From Agrostemma githago (lineage: Eukaryota > Streptophyta > Magnoliopsida > Caryophyllales > Caryophyllaceae), in NCBI GenBank assembly GCA_958450325.1, contig OY288259.1:28886734-28950733 (forward strand): a DNA stretch of 64,000 nt. Direction: 5' to 3'. A model generated the notes under the pieces. That model made no database searches and was not told the origin of the DNA. It worked only from the letters and a program-made list of their open reading frames with translations. This document shows, piece by piece, positions 47,734 through 60,120 of this stretch (positions are counted from its first letter, which is position 1; every line of letters starts with the position of its first letter). The position numbers and the translations under genes were made by a program.

Positions 47734-49013
47734 ATGAGTGGTTTCCAACCGGGAATGGACTACGATTTTCGAGCGAGCATGGGGTTTGATCTAAACTCCA
47801 CACACTCGGGAGCCGATATGAGCTACTCCTCTTCTTCCATGAACCAAGAGTATGACATGACGTCCCCATACCATAATCAAGCTTCTTGGGGTAATCAAGA
47901 CGAGTATGATCCTCAAGGTTATGAAAACGGCTACCAACAAGTGAACGATTATCACTCCTACGATCATGGTGGCTATTACTCGAGCTATGGATGTGAACCC
48001 ACCATGTTCAATCAAGATTCACCGTATGGAAGCCAATTTCCCCAAAACCCACGGTATTACCCTCCACCCCGACCACAATATGAACCCCATGACCCACAAT
48101 ACTACCAATCATCCGAACCTTGCTACCAACAATATGATGCCCCACCCCTTGGGCATCATCAAGATTTTCAAGGAACTTTACAAGACCCCAATGATCACCA
48201 ATTGCCAAACTTAGAGTTACATCAATCGATGCTTCAAATGCAAAGGAGCCTTCAAGAAACGGCCATTCAATTGCGAAAACAACAAGAGGAATTAATGGCC
48301 CAAATTCGAAGGGAAATGAGGCGAGGAATGCTCATTTAAATGCATTATCGGTTCAAACCGTAATGTCTTTATCCCGAGCATCATATTTAGATGGAGGATG
48401 CCCACTTGAGAGAGAGGAGCAACCTAATTACGAAGCCGCCGATGTAGTTCCCTTTGATAGAGAGATTTGCTTTGAAGAACCTCAATCGTCTACCCAAAAA
48501 GAGACGGATGAGGATATGACCCTTAGTGAAGGCAACATTGGTGAGGAATTGGAGGAGGATAGTGGGTTGGATAGGTTGGTAGAGTTTGTGAGGATGTTGG
48601 GTGAAGTTGTTAGCCTCGAGTTGCCCTTGTGCGATAATTTGGACAAGCATCAAGAGCCCCCTGCTAGTACACCGAGAGATGACTTGGAAGAGATTGAAAC
48701 CGCCGGTAGAAGTTTCGATTCTCCTCTCCAAGATGATATGGGGCCAAGTGATGAAGATGGGGAACCACAACTTGAGACAAGTGTGGGGGTGTGCAACGAG
48801 GAAGTGAGGCCAAAACCGCTTTTTGTGCCTTGTTTCTTGGAGATGAAGCTTGCTTGTGATTGGAGGCAATGCTTAGGGAGGAAGAGATCGGTTAGGCTCG
48901 TAGGATGGATAGACCCCGGAGACGACTTTGAAGATATTTTGGGTCTTTTGATTCCTACTTCTTGCCTCCTCCTTGGAGGCCGTGGAGGTCGGTTAAGCTC
49001 GAGCGCTTCTTGA
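47734..49013 (+). pseudogene. Tyr/Gln/Pro-rich protein of D with one frameshift
   Basis: First frame 47734-48339 (201 residues): MSGFQPGMDYDFRASMGF start, then low-complexity Tyr/Gln/Pro/Asn/His sequence (YYPPPRPQYEPHDPQYY) and a Gln-rich helical end (LRKQQEELMAQIRREM). Second frame 48363-49013 is open upstream of its ATG across the first stop, so the two parts are most likely one gene shifted by one base near 48310-48320. The second part is acidic (DLEEIETAGR, DDMGPSDEDGE) and ends with a short basic and Leu-rich tail. No protease, RT, integrase or zinc knuckle. It could be a diverged gag-like protein; I do not recognise the family. Confidence 0.6.
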
Positions 49014-51400
49014 GCCTTCACTATGATGTCGGTAGCGCGTTCGACTTGCTCCTCCATGCCCTTGAGGGCTACGGTTGAAGAAGAATCCACCATCCTAGGT
49101 TTGACGGAGTTCCTAAAAGAACTGTCATGTTGTGTATTCCCCTCCTCTCTTCTTTAGAGTACTTGTGCTTGTATTTGTGATTTTTGTTTCTAGGACCCTT
49201 TTGTTTTGTGATATTCTTGTTATTTGGATTTTTGATGAGCGATGTGAGGGAGCGAATTTGATGTGTGTTGGAGCTTTGTTGATAGGTGAAATGTATGTGA
49301 TTCCTAGAAAGGAATGGTTGATGATGGAGTTTGGTTTGCGAGCGAGGAAGTCGGTTTTTGAAGCTTATGATAAGCTTTTGGGCTTGGGGAAGGCCAAGAA
49401 GACTCATCTCGACCGGGAAGAGGGCTTCCCGACCGGGAAGGATGAGGAATCCCGACCGGGAAGGAGCCATCCCGATCGGGATGAAGGTGCAGAATTTCAG
49501 ACTCACTGGAGTGCAAACCCGATCGGGACTATCCATCCCGACCGGGATGGTCCCCTCTCTCCCTTTTGAGCCTTTTGACTCCACCCATCCATTATGCCCC
49601 CTCCCAACCTCCCTACTCCTCCTTCCTCCTATCATATGACCCGTACACCTCACCTTACACCGAAATCCACATAAATTTTCATCCCCCCGCACCATTACTA
49701 CACCGACCGTGAGTCCTTCTTAAGTGTGAAGCGAGACGGCAACCGAGAAGACAAGCGACGAGCCTCTAATGATCATTGAGACGATGGAGCAAGTGAGTTA
49801 CTAGCCGCTCGGTTTGGGTAACTATCCTTACTTTTCCGTCTTGTTATCGCTTGTTTTTCATTGTTTGCCCCCTTCCCTTGAGTCATGGTGTCTTGGTGGC
49901 CTTCGAGGCCTTAGTATGGTTGCTCCCGACTCTCGACGACGTGATTGCGTCGAGAGTCAATCGAAAAATCCAAATTTTTACAAGATTTTCACTTTCTTTT
50001 TGAGGATTTAGACGGATTTAGGCGGAATCCGGGCTAGGTGACTTGATTACACCTAGCCCTCCCCTCCCATTTCCTTTTATTTCCTTCTTTTTATTTCTTC
50101 CCCCATCCATATCTTTTTCTCGTCTCGGCCCATGGTGACTTGACTACACCCCGGCCGGACACCTTCTACCTTTTCTTCATCTTTATTTTTGATTCTTAGC
50201 TTTATTTTTGTACTTTCTTTTCTTTTTTCTTTTGTCTCTCCGCACCCTACGATCGAGCATGAGGACATGGCTCGATTTAAGTGTGGGGGAGCGATATTCT
50301 AGGATAGTTAGCTTTATTTTTGTAGTTTTTCGAAAAAATCTTAAAAATCCCTAAAAATTTGAAATTTTTTCACAAAAATCAAAAAGATTTTTCTTTTGTG
50401 TGTTTTCCCTTTGTGTCTTTGTGTCGTGTTGTTTGTTTTGTTGTGTGTTTGCCCTCTTTTCCTTATAGGTTGCTTGAATCACCGCAAATTTTGGAGAGCT
50501 TTCATGATGTCCGGTAACATCTTCTATCCCTTTTCCTTCTTTGTCTCTTGCGGAGTTTGGAGGAGATTGTGATGTGGTGTGCTCGGGTGGAGCTTGTACA
50601 TACTTGTGGTTGATTTGGTGGCTTGTTTGGAAATTTGGGGTGGTGTTTGTTTGTTTGTTCATGTGTTTGTTTCATCTTGTTTTTGTTTTGTTGCTTTTGT
50701 TTCTTTTTCTTTCGTTTTCGTTGAGTCTTTGTTTTGTGTTGTGTTGTATGTCATGTGTGTAAACCGTTTTTCGAAAACCCGGTTTAGAGGCTAGTGTGTG
50801 AGTGTGTACTTTCCCTTCCTAGTAGTGTAAATCGAGTCTTGGACTTTAATCTAGTAGAATGACCCTAAATCAATGATTTCGTTGGTCCTTTACCTTGAGT
50901 CCACCTAGCTTACTAGGAATTTACTACGGGATTTGCACTTTTGACCATTATGACCACCCACGATGTGAAAAAGCCTTGGTTACCAAGTCTCGTCCCCTAG
51001 GTGACCGTGTTTAAGATTGTCTTGATTAGTCCGAGTTCTCCACTTTTTGTGGGTTTGAAGGGAAGGGCCCATCCCGACTTACCCATTCACCTACCTCCTA
51101 CACATCTCCGCACAATAAGTTGCAAATTGTTGATTTCTACCTTTCTTGTTATACAATCAAAATGCCAAAAATGCCAAATCTTGCCAAAAGGGCAAAGAAA
51201 AGAAAAAGAAAGAAAAAAAAATGAAAGAAAGAAAAGAAATGAAGAAAAAGAAAAGGCACAAAAGCCAAAAAGAAAATAGAAAAGAAGAAAAAGAATGGCA
51301 TGGCAAAACAGAGCAAAGCAAAACGTCAAAAGGAAAGAAAATGCCAAAAGAAAACCCGTCTCACAAAAAGAAATCCTCTCAAAATAAGCCTTTTTCCGAC
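49014..51400 (+). other. D internal non-coding region
   Basis: No supported gene. Includes a second palindrome cluster (49408-49548), a polypurine-like tract AAGTGTGGGGGAG at 50281-50293, and a purine-rich tract (51180-51300) of GAAAGAAAAAG words. Confidence 0.6.
49408..49548. repeat. Palindrome cluster in the D internal region
   Basis: TCTCGACCGGGA, TCCCGACCGGGA (three times), TCCCGATCGGGA and CCCGATCGGGA. Same motif as in the LTRs but outside them. Confidence 0.9.
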
Positions 51401-52046
51401 TTTTGCCATGAAGAGCCTACCAAAGGACCGAGTCCCTAGGAAGGATGATAGCGGCATTAGTCGGTCTTCCCTCATTTTGCATGTTTTCCACCTTTTTACT
51501 TGGACTAGTTAGGCGGTTTTGGACACGGGACGACCCTCTTGGCTCACGCTAAAGGGGGCGGGGTCTCACTTACCTACAGTGTCGACTAACACCGTGGTTT
51601 TTCACTTTCCACTGCGCCGATCGTCCCGTAGTACGTTTTTAGAAAGTTAGGAGGACCTAGGTAAGTTACCAACGTTTTTGTTGCTTTATCGTCATACTAT
51701 TAGGGTTTAGTTCACCTTGGTTTCTATTGCTAGCTTGGGAACGTTGTCACTTACCTCGAGTCCTAAACCGGTGTTTTATTCACCGCTTTTTGAGGGAAGT
51801 GGTATTTGTTTTTCTTTTGGGTGCAACCGATTATGTGTTTGTTTGTGTGTTTGTTTGTTTGTGTGTTTTGTGTCCGGTTGCATCCACAGTTTTGTCGCAA
51901 GACCCAACTTGCCTTGCGGAGTGCACTTGTCCTCTAAGTGCACTCGCGTGAGTTGAAGGGGCGTAGGGTGCGCTAATACCCACTCGGATAGTTTAGTAGT
52001 AGTATGTGCTTACTCGAGGGCGAGTAAGGGTTAAGTGTGGGGGAGT
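51401..52046 (+). other. D 3' internal region and polypurine tract
   Basis: Non-coding, with the conserved GGGGCGGGGTCTCACTTACC block that recurs at 61815-61840. Ends in TTAAGTGTGGGGGAGT at 52031-52046, directly before the 3' LTR. Confidence 0.85.
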
Positions 52047-53692
52047 TGATAAGTGTAATTTGTAGTGCCTATTTCGTAGTGTTTTGGTCGCATTTTCCTT
52101 GTGGAATCGCTCCTTGGGAGCGGTTTATGGGCTTCTTATGCTTCCTTTAGTTCGTTTCAGGTTCCCGAGACCGATTTGGAAGAGTTGGAGCGATTCCGAC
52201 TCGATACATACACTTTTCGTAGCCAACGAAGTTAAGGAACGATGACTCGATGCCTTGGAGTCGACCCCGAGACCTTGGGACCCAATCCCGAGCCTCCGAG
52301 ACCCGATCCCGAGTCCCGAGAATAGGTGAGAAGCCCATGAGTACCAAGGAGGGACCAAAAAGGTCATAATGGAGGCCTACAAGGCTCAATCCCATTCGGG
52401 ATGGCCTCATCCCGTTCGGGATGAGGTGCACAAACAAGGAGGTTGCTGTGAAGAGCCGTCTCGGCCGAGACCAACCTTGTCTCGGTCGGGACCATCCCTT
52501 CCCGACCGGGACCACCCCGTCTCGGCCGGGACGGGCCTGCTGCAGCTCCGCTTTGTTTCTTTCTTCTCCTTTCCACTTGTAACCCTATATATACCCCCCC
52601 CCCCTCTTGTATTAAGACACCATCTTATGTTATATCCTTAAAACCCTAGACTACTTTAGGTTAGAGTAGCTTAGATTAGAGTAGATTAGTCGGTAATTAG
52701 TAGTTAATCTTAGATTAGTACTTGTATTAAGGGAATTCTTCAAGATCCACTCAAGATTGACAACCTTAGGTGTTTGTTTTGGGTTTTCTTTATTAATGCA
52801 AGTTTTGTTCTTTCCTCTTCACTAGTTTGGTACAATCTTCTTCTCCTTTTACTCTTAATCCATTTTTGTTTATCAAGTTTGAATCTTTGTTCATTGTTAT
52901 GTTTGATGTTCATAGTTTTTACTAGTATCTTCATGTTTGTTTAGTTTCTTATGATGATTCTCCTTGTTAGTGTTAGTTTTAGGTTAGATATGTTGAAGTA
53001 GTGTTCTTGCTAGGGTTAGTAGGGTGATTAGGGTGTTAATTGGGTGATTAAGGGTTTGTTGGAGATGTGGGTGGAAGATTTGGGTTTCCTCTTGGTTAGA
53101 TGCACATCACATGTTTGTTGAAATGCTTGAATGACAAAGTAGTTGCAAATGCTTGTTTTTCTTGCCTTTCTCTTGTGGGTAATAGTTTGTTTGTGGGTTC
53201 GGTTCCCTCGCTAAGTTGCGAGAGCCCGGTGAGGACGACCCCTAGGTCGGTCTAAGTAGCGAGAGCCCGGATTCGACCTAGGCCACTATAGCGCGCTAGA
53301 ACCCCGTTTGTTATGTGTGTCGCCGAGATGGGTTCTAGGTGGAACCTCTAGGTAGGTCTAAGTTGCGAGAGCCCGGAGCAACCTAGATTACCCTACTACC
53401 TCCTTCACTCTAGTTCTCCCTTGACCATTCCGTTACCCCTTTGACCCCGACCTAATCCTAGCCCGTTCTCCTTTGTTTGCTTTCTCCTTAGCCTTAGTGT
53501 AGTCTAGTTTTCTCCCCTCTCTATCATTCTTAGTTTAGTTTAGCTCGTTGACTTAGTCTCGTTTTTAGGCGGACCTAGTCTAGGCTATACATTACCGTCC
53601 CCATGGATTCGACCCGACTTACCCTATTTACCATAGGAATAGCCGGTTATATTATTGACGGTTGGGATTCCGCGACAAATCCCTTACCATCA
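52047..53692 (+). repeat. 3' LTR of D, 1646 bp, with palindrome cluster 52387-52540
   Basis: TGATAAGTGTAA to CCTTACCATCA. Nearly identical to 45859-47478. Has one more palindrome unit (CCCATTCGGG) and a longer C run before the TATA region. Confidence 0.95.
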
Positions 53693-53697
53693 GCCAT

Positions 53698-55173
53698 ATA
53701 GTTAAATCAGCTCGAACCCTCTTCATTTGTTGGACCAAGGCCGTGTCATTGCTTGGTTTCTCGGGGGTCGGTTCCGTCCTGGCAGGTTCAGTGACGGATG
53801 TTGGAGTGGCGCGCCCAGCAGTGGCGAGGTGGTTGGTGGCCAAGGCCTTGGACTTGGCTTTTCGGACTTCTTCTCTGGTGACGGGGACAACTTCCCCTTT
53901 GGCCAGGTACACATCATCCTCATCGTCAAACCATATCCCATTGATTTGTGGGATAAACGGGGAAATGAGGTGAGAACAGTCAATTACCTCTCCTGTAAAT
54001 ATGGCATGGGCGCTGAACGGGTTTTCTTTGTTGCTCGGTTAGTCTCCGGGCAATGGGATTTTCCCGCTCTCGATAAGGTCTTGGATTAGGTGCTTTAGCT
54101 TCCAACATTTTTCAGTATCATGTCCGCTACCCCGGTGATACTGACAGTAGGCCTGAGCATTATAATATTTGGACCTTTTCTCTACTGGGGCGGGCCTCTG
54201 GAGTTGGGCCTATTGGTTGGATCAGACCTTTCGAGGATAGCCTTTGTAAGGCATAAGTATAGGTAGTCCCTATATCTGTGAATACCCGATTTGGTGTATT
54301 CTTTTTAGATGAGGTGTCGAGCAGATTTACCTCGTCAAAGATGCTGCGGGTTGCAGCTGCAGGTGTGGGCTTGTTTGTAGACGAACTAGCCCCTTGATAG
54401 CCTTTGGTAGAGGCCTTAGTCAGGTTCTCTAGCCTTAGGTCATCCTCGATCCTGCTGCCCATTTCAGTAAGAGCGGCAAAATTGGGGATGATGGCATACC
54501 GGAGATGGACCCGGTAGGATGGGAGGAGGTTCTTGACAAAAGCCTCCACCAGCACTTTTTCGCTGGGCTTTTCGACCATCTTCACACTCTCGGTCCTACA
54601 TCTTTGCAAATATTTTGTGAACCCTTCTTTGGGCTCTTGGGCCATTACCTCCAGAGTACGCATTGTAGTCTGGATTTCAGTGTTATCGGCGTAGTTCCGG
54701 GCAAACTCGGTAGCCACATCGTCCCAAGTTTTGTATTTCATGGAATCGAGATTGTAGAACCAAGCCTTAGGATGTTTCTCCAAGGAAGAAGGGAACAAGT
54801 GCTTGAACATAGTTGACTTCACCCCCTTGACTGCCATGAAGTCTTTGAAAGCCCGGATGTGGTGGACCGGGTCTTCGGTACCCTCAAACATAGGAATTCC
54901 CGTCAAGTTGAGGTTAGCGGGTAGCTCGTTATCCAAAGGTGAATAAGTACGAGCATTCTCGGTGTGGATCGAGTTGTTCGTCGATAGGTGGACCTGTTCT
55001 TCGAGCCTACGAACGATACTAACCAGCTCGGCCATGGGCCCGGCGGGCTCACCTCTTTCGTTAGGGACCGTCTTCTCTACGGTGCTTAGGCGGGTGGACA
55101 AAGTTGCTTGGTTAGCCTGGATGGCGGCCAGTTGCGTTTCGATCTTGGTCAAGGCATTTTTCAACTCGTCCAT
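53698..55173 (-). pseudogene. gag: Copy B gag
   Basis: The ATG at 55173 opens 337 codons: helical N-terminus (MDELKNALTKIETQLAAIQ), gag core (KAWFYNLDSMKYKTWDDVAT, FTKYLQRCRTE, PSYRVHLRYAIIPNF), then TYTYALQRLSSKGL. A one-base change in the CCCGCCCC stretch near 54185 shifts the frame to the TAA at 54160. The zinc region YCQYHRGSGHDTEKCWKLKH follows in the next frame at about 54150-54090, then a TAA (AAG in copy A) near 54048. The reading reaches DLTIW at the D insertion point, 53698. Otherwise collinear with copy A gag, which lacks the D insertion. Confidence 0.92.
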
Positions 55174-56224
55174 TTTGCGTTGATGTCTGGTTTCGGGTGG
55201 CCTGTCTGTAAGAACACCACGTAATCAGAAACTAGCCCAAAATCCCGAAATAGAAAGTACATCCCGAACGAGACTAAAAGGGAAATGACTCGGAAAAGAC
55301 ACCTAGACGGGTGACTTGTGAAATGTGGGCCTTCCTTAGGATTCGGCGGGTGGGCCTAGTCCTGTTCGAAGGAAGGTTCACGTGAGACATCCCCAGACTT
55401 TTGGACTTGATTGTGTTGACGGGCCCTCCTTTGTAGGGATTTGTCCTACGTAGGTGGGCTTTGCCTTAGTCTAATAAGGCGAACTGGGAAAGGGAAGAAA
55501 CTCGTTATGTAAGATCGACGGAGTTTCGACGCTAAAGACCTTGACAACTTAAGATTCGACCCGACACTGCTAAATACGGGAAGTCCTAGAAGTGGAAGGT
55601 TTTGAAAATTGATGATTTTTGAAAAGGGACCGAGTGGACTCGGTGAATGGCCCAAATTTCCGAAAAAAAGACAAAAAGTCATTGGGCCACGGGTTTTGAA
55701 AGTTCGAGTTTTGATTTGGGCAGCATACCGGCTAGAAAATAGGCTATTTTGAGTAAAATCATAAGTCCTAAATTTGGTATGTGTCCCGGGTTTTGAAATC
55801 GAATAGTTTGAAAAGGATGCAATTTTGAAAAGTTGACGGTTTTTTGAAAACGACTCGGAAACCAAGTAGCACGTAGTCACACAAGCATTATAACGATGCC
55901 ATGTATGCTCTATACAAAGTCTCGGACGGTCTATAGGGGGTCTATACCAGTGTACATAGTCTAGACGTTGATCGGGACGGACTTCCTAAGTCGAGTTGAT
56001 CTTAGAACATGCCGCGAAACCCACTCGAATCGACTATGGACACCTTTTGACATATCCATATTGGAGTACATCAACGGTATAGTGGGACGTCGGTCGCGAG
56101 TACCGGCCCGGGAAAATATGGGTTATGCATGAACCGTAGAACTAAAACGCGTATTGTATTTGTCAAACGATTTCTATTCGAGTCTCACCCTGAGAATGCC
56201 GATGGTAAGTCACGCATCAGTTAA
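55174..56224 (-). other. Leader between primer site and gag of copy B
   Basis: About 1.05 kb without a supported gene. An open frame at 55880-55446 is rich in Phe/Leu/Ser, has no match in the copy A leader and is probably chance. Confidence 0.7.
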
Positions 56225-56242
56225 TCCCCAGCGGAGTCGCCA
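56225..56242 (-). promoter_or_regulatory. Primer binding site of copy B, tRNA-Arg type
   Basis: Minus-strand TGGCGACTCCGCTGGGGA, four bases from the LTR end. Confidence 0.92.
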
Positions 56243-56245
56243 AAT

Positions 56246-58862
56246 TGTGGACATGACATAGGTCCACCCCGACGCGGCCACGCGCGGGTTTGGGTAGGCA
56301 AATGAATCTCCATATGAGAATGGATCGAATTGAAATTTAGGTCTATGTGGAGTCGCCACCGAATTTTGTGGTTATTCGGAACCATTCGAGCCCACTCTAT
56401 TTCGTAGTGGGCCGTATACAAAATACGGCCCATTTCCGATGTCAGAGTTTATTGGGCTCGTCCCTTTGCATTTGATACCGATACCGACATTATCGAATAT
56501 CGTGTATTGAATGACTCTCGTGCGCCAACGGTTTCGGGCATCCGGAAACCGAGGTTCTGAGTAAGGGGTGAGGGTACGTGTTGGGAAGCCCACAAAGGAC
56601 ACCCAACCCCGCCCGCACATTAGCGGCCTCTACTAAGAATTCGAATGACTTTCCAATACGCGCGTTAGTTACACGGAAAAAATGCTTATGCAAACATTGT
56701 TTTTCCTAGGCATGTGAATGGAATGGAAAAGGGTTTCTAAGTCAATTTAATGCAATTAATTCTACGTCAAAGTGGAATTTTAGCATGTGGGTTCATTTAC
56801 TACAATAAACGAACAAAAATTAAATTGACAAAAGAAATAACAAACGCGTTAGTAACGATGTAATGATTTAACGAATAATAACGGTTTGTGCAAATGATAA
56901 ATGAGATGAAAAGATGCAAATATGATGATGTATGTTTTGAAAAGGTAGTAATAAACGTGATTGATTAAACACGTGCTGACCTAAATCGCAAATTACTACC
57001 GAGTTTTGAAAATAGAATAATGTACGACTTATTGTGTTAATCGTTATGAGGCTACTCGATCGAGTGGTCGACGGACTCGATCGAGTAGACCCGTAAAAGA
57101 CGATTCTGCTTTGCGTTATGGACCATACTCGGCCGAGTCATTGACCAACTCGGTCGAGTACATGGCCACTCGACCGAGTAACTGTGAGACTCGATCGAGT
57201 GGGGGTCGTAATTAACATTCTGACTCGATTTTGTGGTGTCACTCGATCGAGTGACTAAGGCACTCGGTCGAGTGGCACCTGTACGAACTTAGTTCGTTTG
57301 CAATTTAATTATTGATTTTGAAATTGCTTTTGATTTTTGATAATTCGACGGTTTTACCGAATCGGACATAAATATTGCACAATTTGTGTTCGACTTGGAT
57401 TTTATAAATCGCGAATTTTGTTGAACCGAATATAAATATTGTTGAATTTATACCCGATTCTAAATTTGAATACCCATCGTATCACATATTCGATTATTGA
57501 ATCGATATGGGATATTAGAGTGAAATAAAAAAAGATAAATTAATTTTAGTCGCTTTAAATTAATTATCGTGATATGAACAAATCACGTTAATTAATTCAT
57601 ATGACTTGATTGTTAGATTCGATATTCAATTATGGAATTGGTATCGAATCTAAAATCGACGCTTTACTTGAATAAAAACTTGATTCTCTCGACTTCTCCG
57701 ATATCGAAATAAATCTCTAGGGATTGTGCTGTCGGATCCGTGTCAACGGGTTTCGACCCCTATTAAAATTGGTTTTTAAAGAAATTGATGATGACGAGAA
57801 ATAATAACGAATTGTTGTTTAATTCAACTTATCTCAATAATCAAATAGTCGGGCTGATGGGATAAGCGACCGACGACGCGTGTGCAGTACACTTGTATAT
57901 GCGGTTTTCCTTATCCCACCATCCTTCTTATTCGACACAAATTGATAAGTATTTTAATGTTTTATATTAGTTATTATTAATAGTGTGATGCGACGAACGG
58001 AATAATAGTAAAAGAAATAAAGAAAAAAAACGAAAAAAGGAAGAAGAAGATGACGAGGTGAAGGGAAGGAGAAGAGAAGGGTTTTGACACCCTCAACCTA
58101 CATGTTCTTGTCTCGGCGCGGACTCGTAACCGTGGCTTCTACACAAGAGTCTTCGAGGTTTTACGTAGTTTAAGTTATGGAGGCTCGGGGTTAATTCCTA
58201 AAACTAGGTTTTAGGGTTCTTGCTATTATTGAATTGCTAGGGTTTGATTAGAGTTTGTAAAGACGTAGTGTGTGTAAGTGTAGGGTTGCTCTAGGGTTTG
58301 TAAAGTTAGGGTTTGTAAAGTGATTGTAAAGATGTGTAATGTTTTGCATGGGGTTGTTTATATAGGAAGAGCTAGGGCACCCGGTTTAGGGTTACTCGAC
58401 CGAGTAGGTGGCTAACTCGGTCGAGTGGCCCGTTGTGTCAGCCGTCGGGCTCGAAATAGGCCCACTCGATCGAGTGGCCCAGCTGGGTCGCGTAGGTCCA
58501 TTGACTTTGGACTGTGATTTGTGTTTGATGGATTTTGTGCTTGACTTGGGCTTTTGATGATTGTATGGCTGTTTTGTGTCTCTCGGAAACGACTTTGACC
58601 GGGGTTGACCCAATCGTGAAAAGTCGGTTTTATTTCCGGTGCCGTTTTTGGCCCAAATTAGTCTTGTTTGACTCGGAATGATCCACTGGGCCTGGATTTG
58701 AGGTCTGTTTGGTGAGATTTGTACTCCGTAAGTGTGTTAGCCAGCGATTAATGGATTTGAGCCCGTATCCGAGCACGTAGAGACACGTTAGCGTCCGATC
58801 ATCATCGGGTGTTTTTTGGAAACTGCCATAGACACCTGGCGGTCAAAATGCGGGTGTCTACA
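56246..58862 (-). repeat. 5' LTR of copy B, 2617 bp, clusters at 57053-57272 and 58394-58481
   Basis: Minus strand TGTAGACACCCG to CATGTCCACA. Nearly identical to the 3' LTR, but the upstream cluster has one palindrome fewer. Confidence 0.96.
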
Positions 58863-58867
58863 GTAAC

Positions 58868-60073
<1,206 letters not shown>

Positions 60074-60120
60074 TCTATCTATCTATCTATATATATATAC
60101 ACACATACATACATAAAAAA

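Larger units (their letters stand above)
45859..53692 (+). mobile_element. Element D, non-autonomous LTR retrotransposon in copy B
   Basis: LTRs 45859-47478 and 52047-53692, perfect target duplication GCCAT (45854-45858, 53693-53697). tRNA-Asp primer site, one Tyr/Gln-rich coding region, no protease, RT or integrase. The insertion interrupts the copy B codon run DLTIW/QLLVSS. The LTRs are almost identical, so it is the youngest insertion. The primer type is that of Athila-like elements; whether an Athila element drives it is inferred. Confidence 0.96.
35542..58862 (-). mobile_element. Tat copy B, Ty3/gypsy LTR retrotransposon in E2
   Basis: On the minus strand: 5' LTR 58862-56246, primer site, gag, protease, RT, RNase H, integrase, spacer, antisense PMD gene, polypurine tract, 3' LTR 38179-35542. 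Target duplication GTAAC at 35537-35541 and 58863-58867. About 15.5 kb without the nested element D. Same family as copy A (LTR ends TGTAGACACC and CATGTCCACA, same gene order). Less damaged than copy A, but not intact. Confidence 0.96.

Noticed and set aside
49132..49569. 145-codon rightward frame in D
   Set aside because: Runs through the palindrome cluster in translation (repeated Pro-Gly-Arg and His-Pro-Asp-Arg words) and has no support beyond being open.
55446..55880. 144-codon leftward frame in the copy B leader
   Set aside because: No counterpart in the copy A leader and no recognisable motif.
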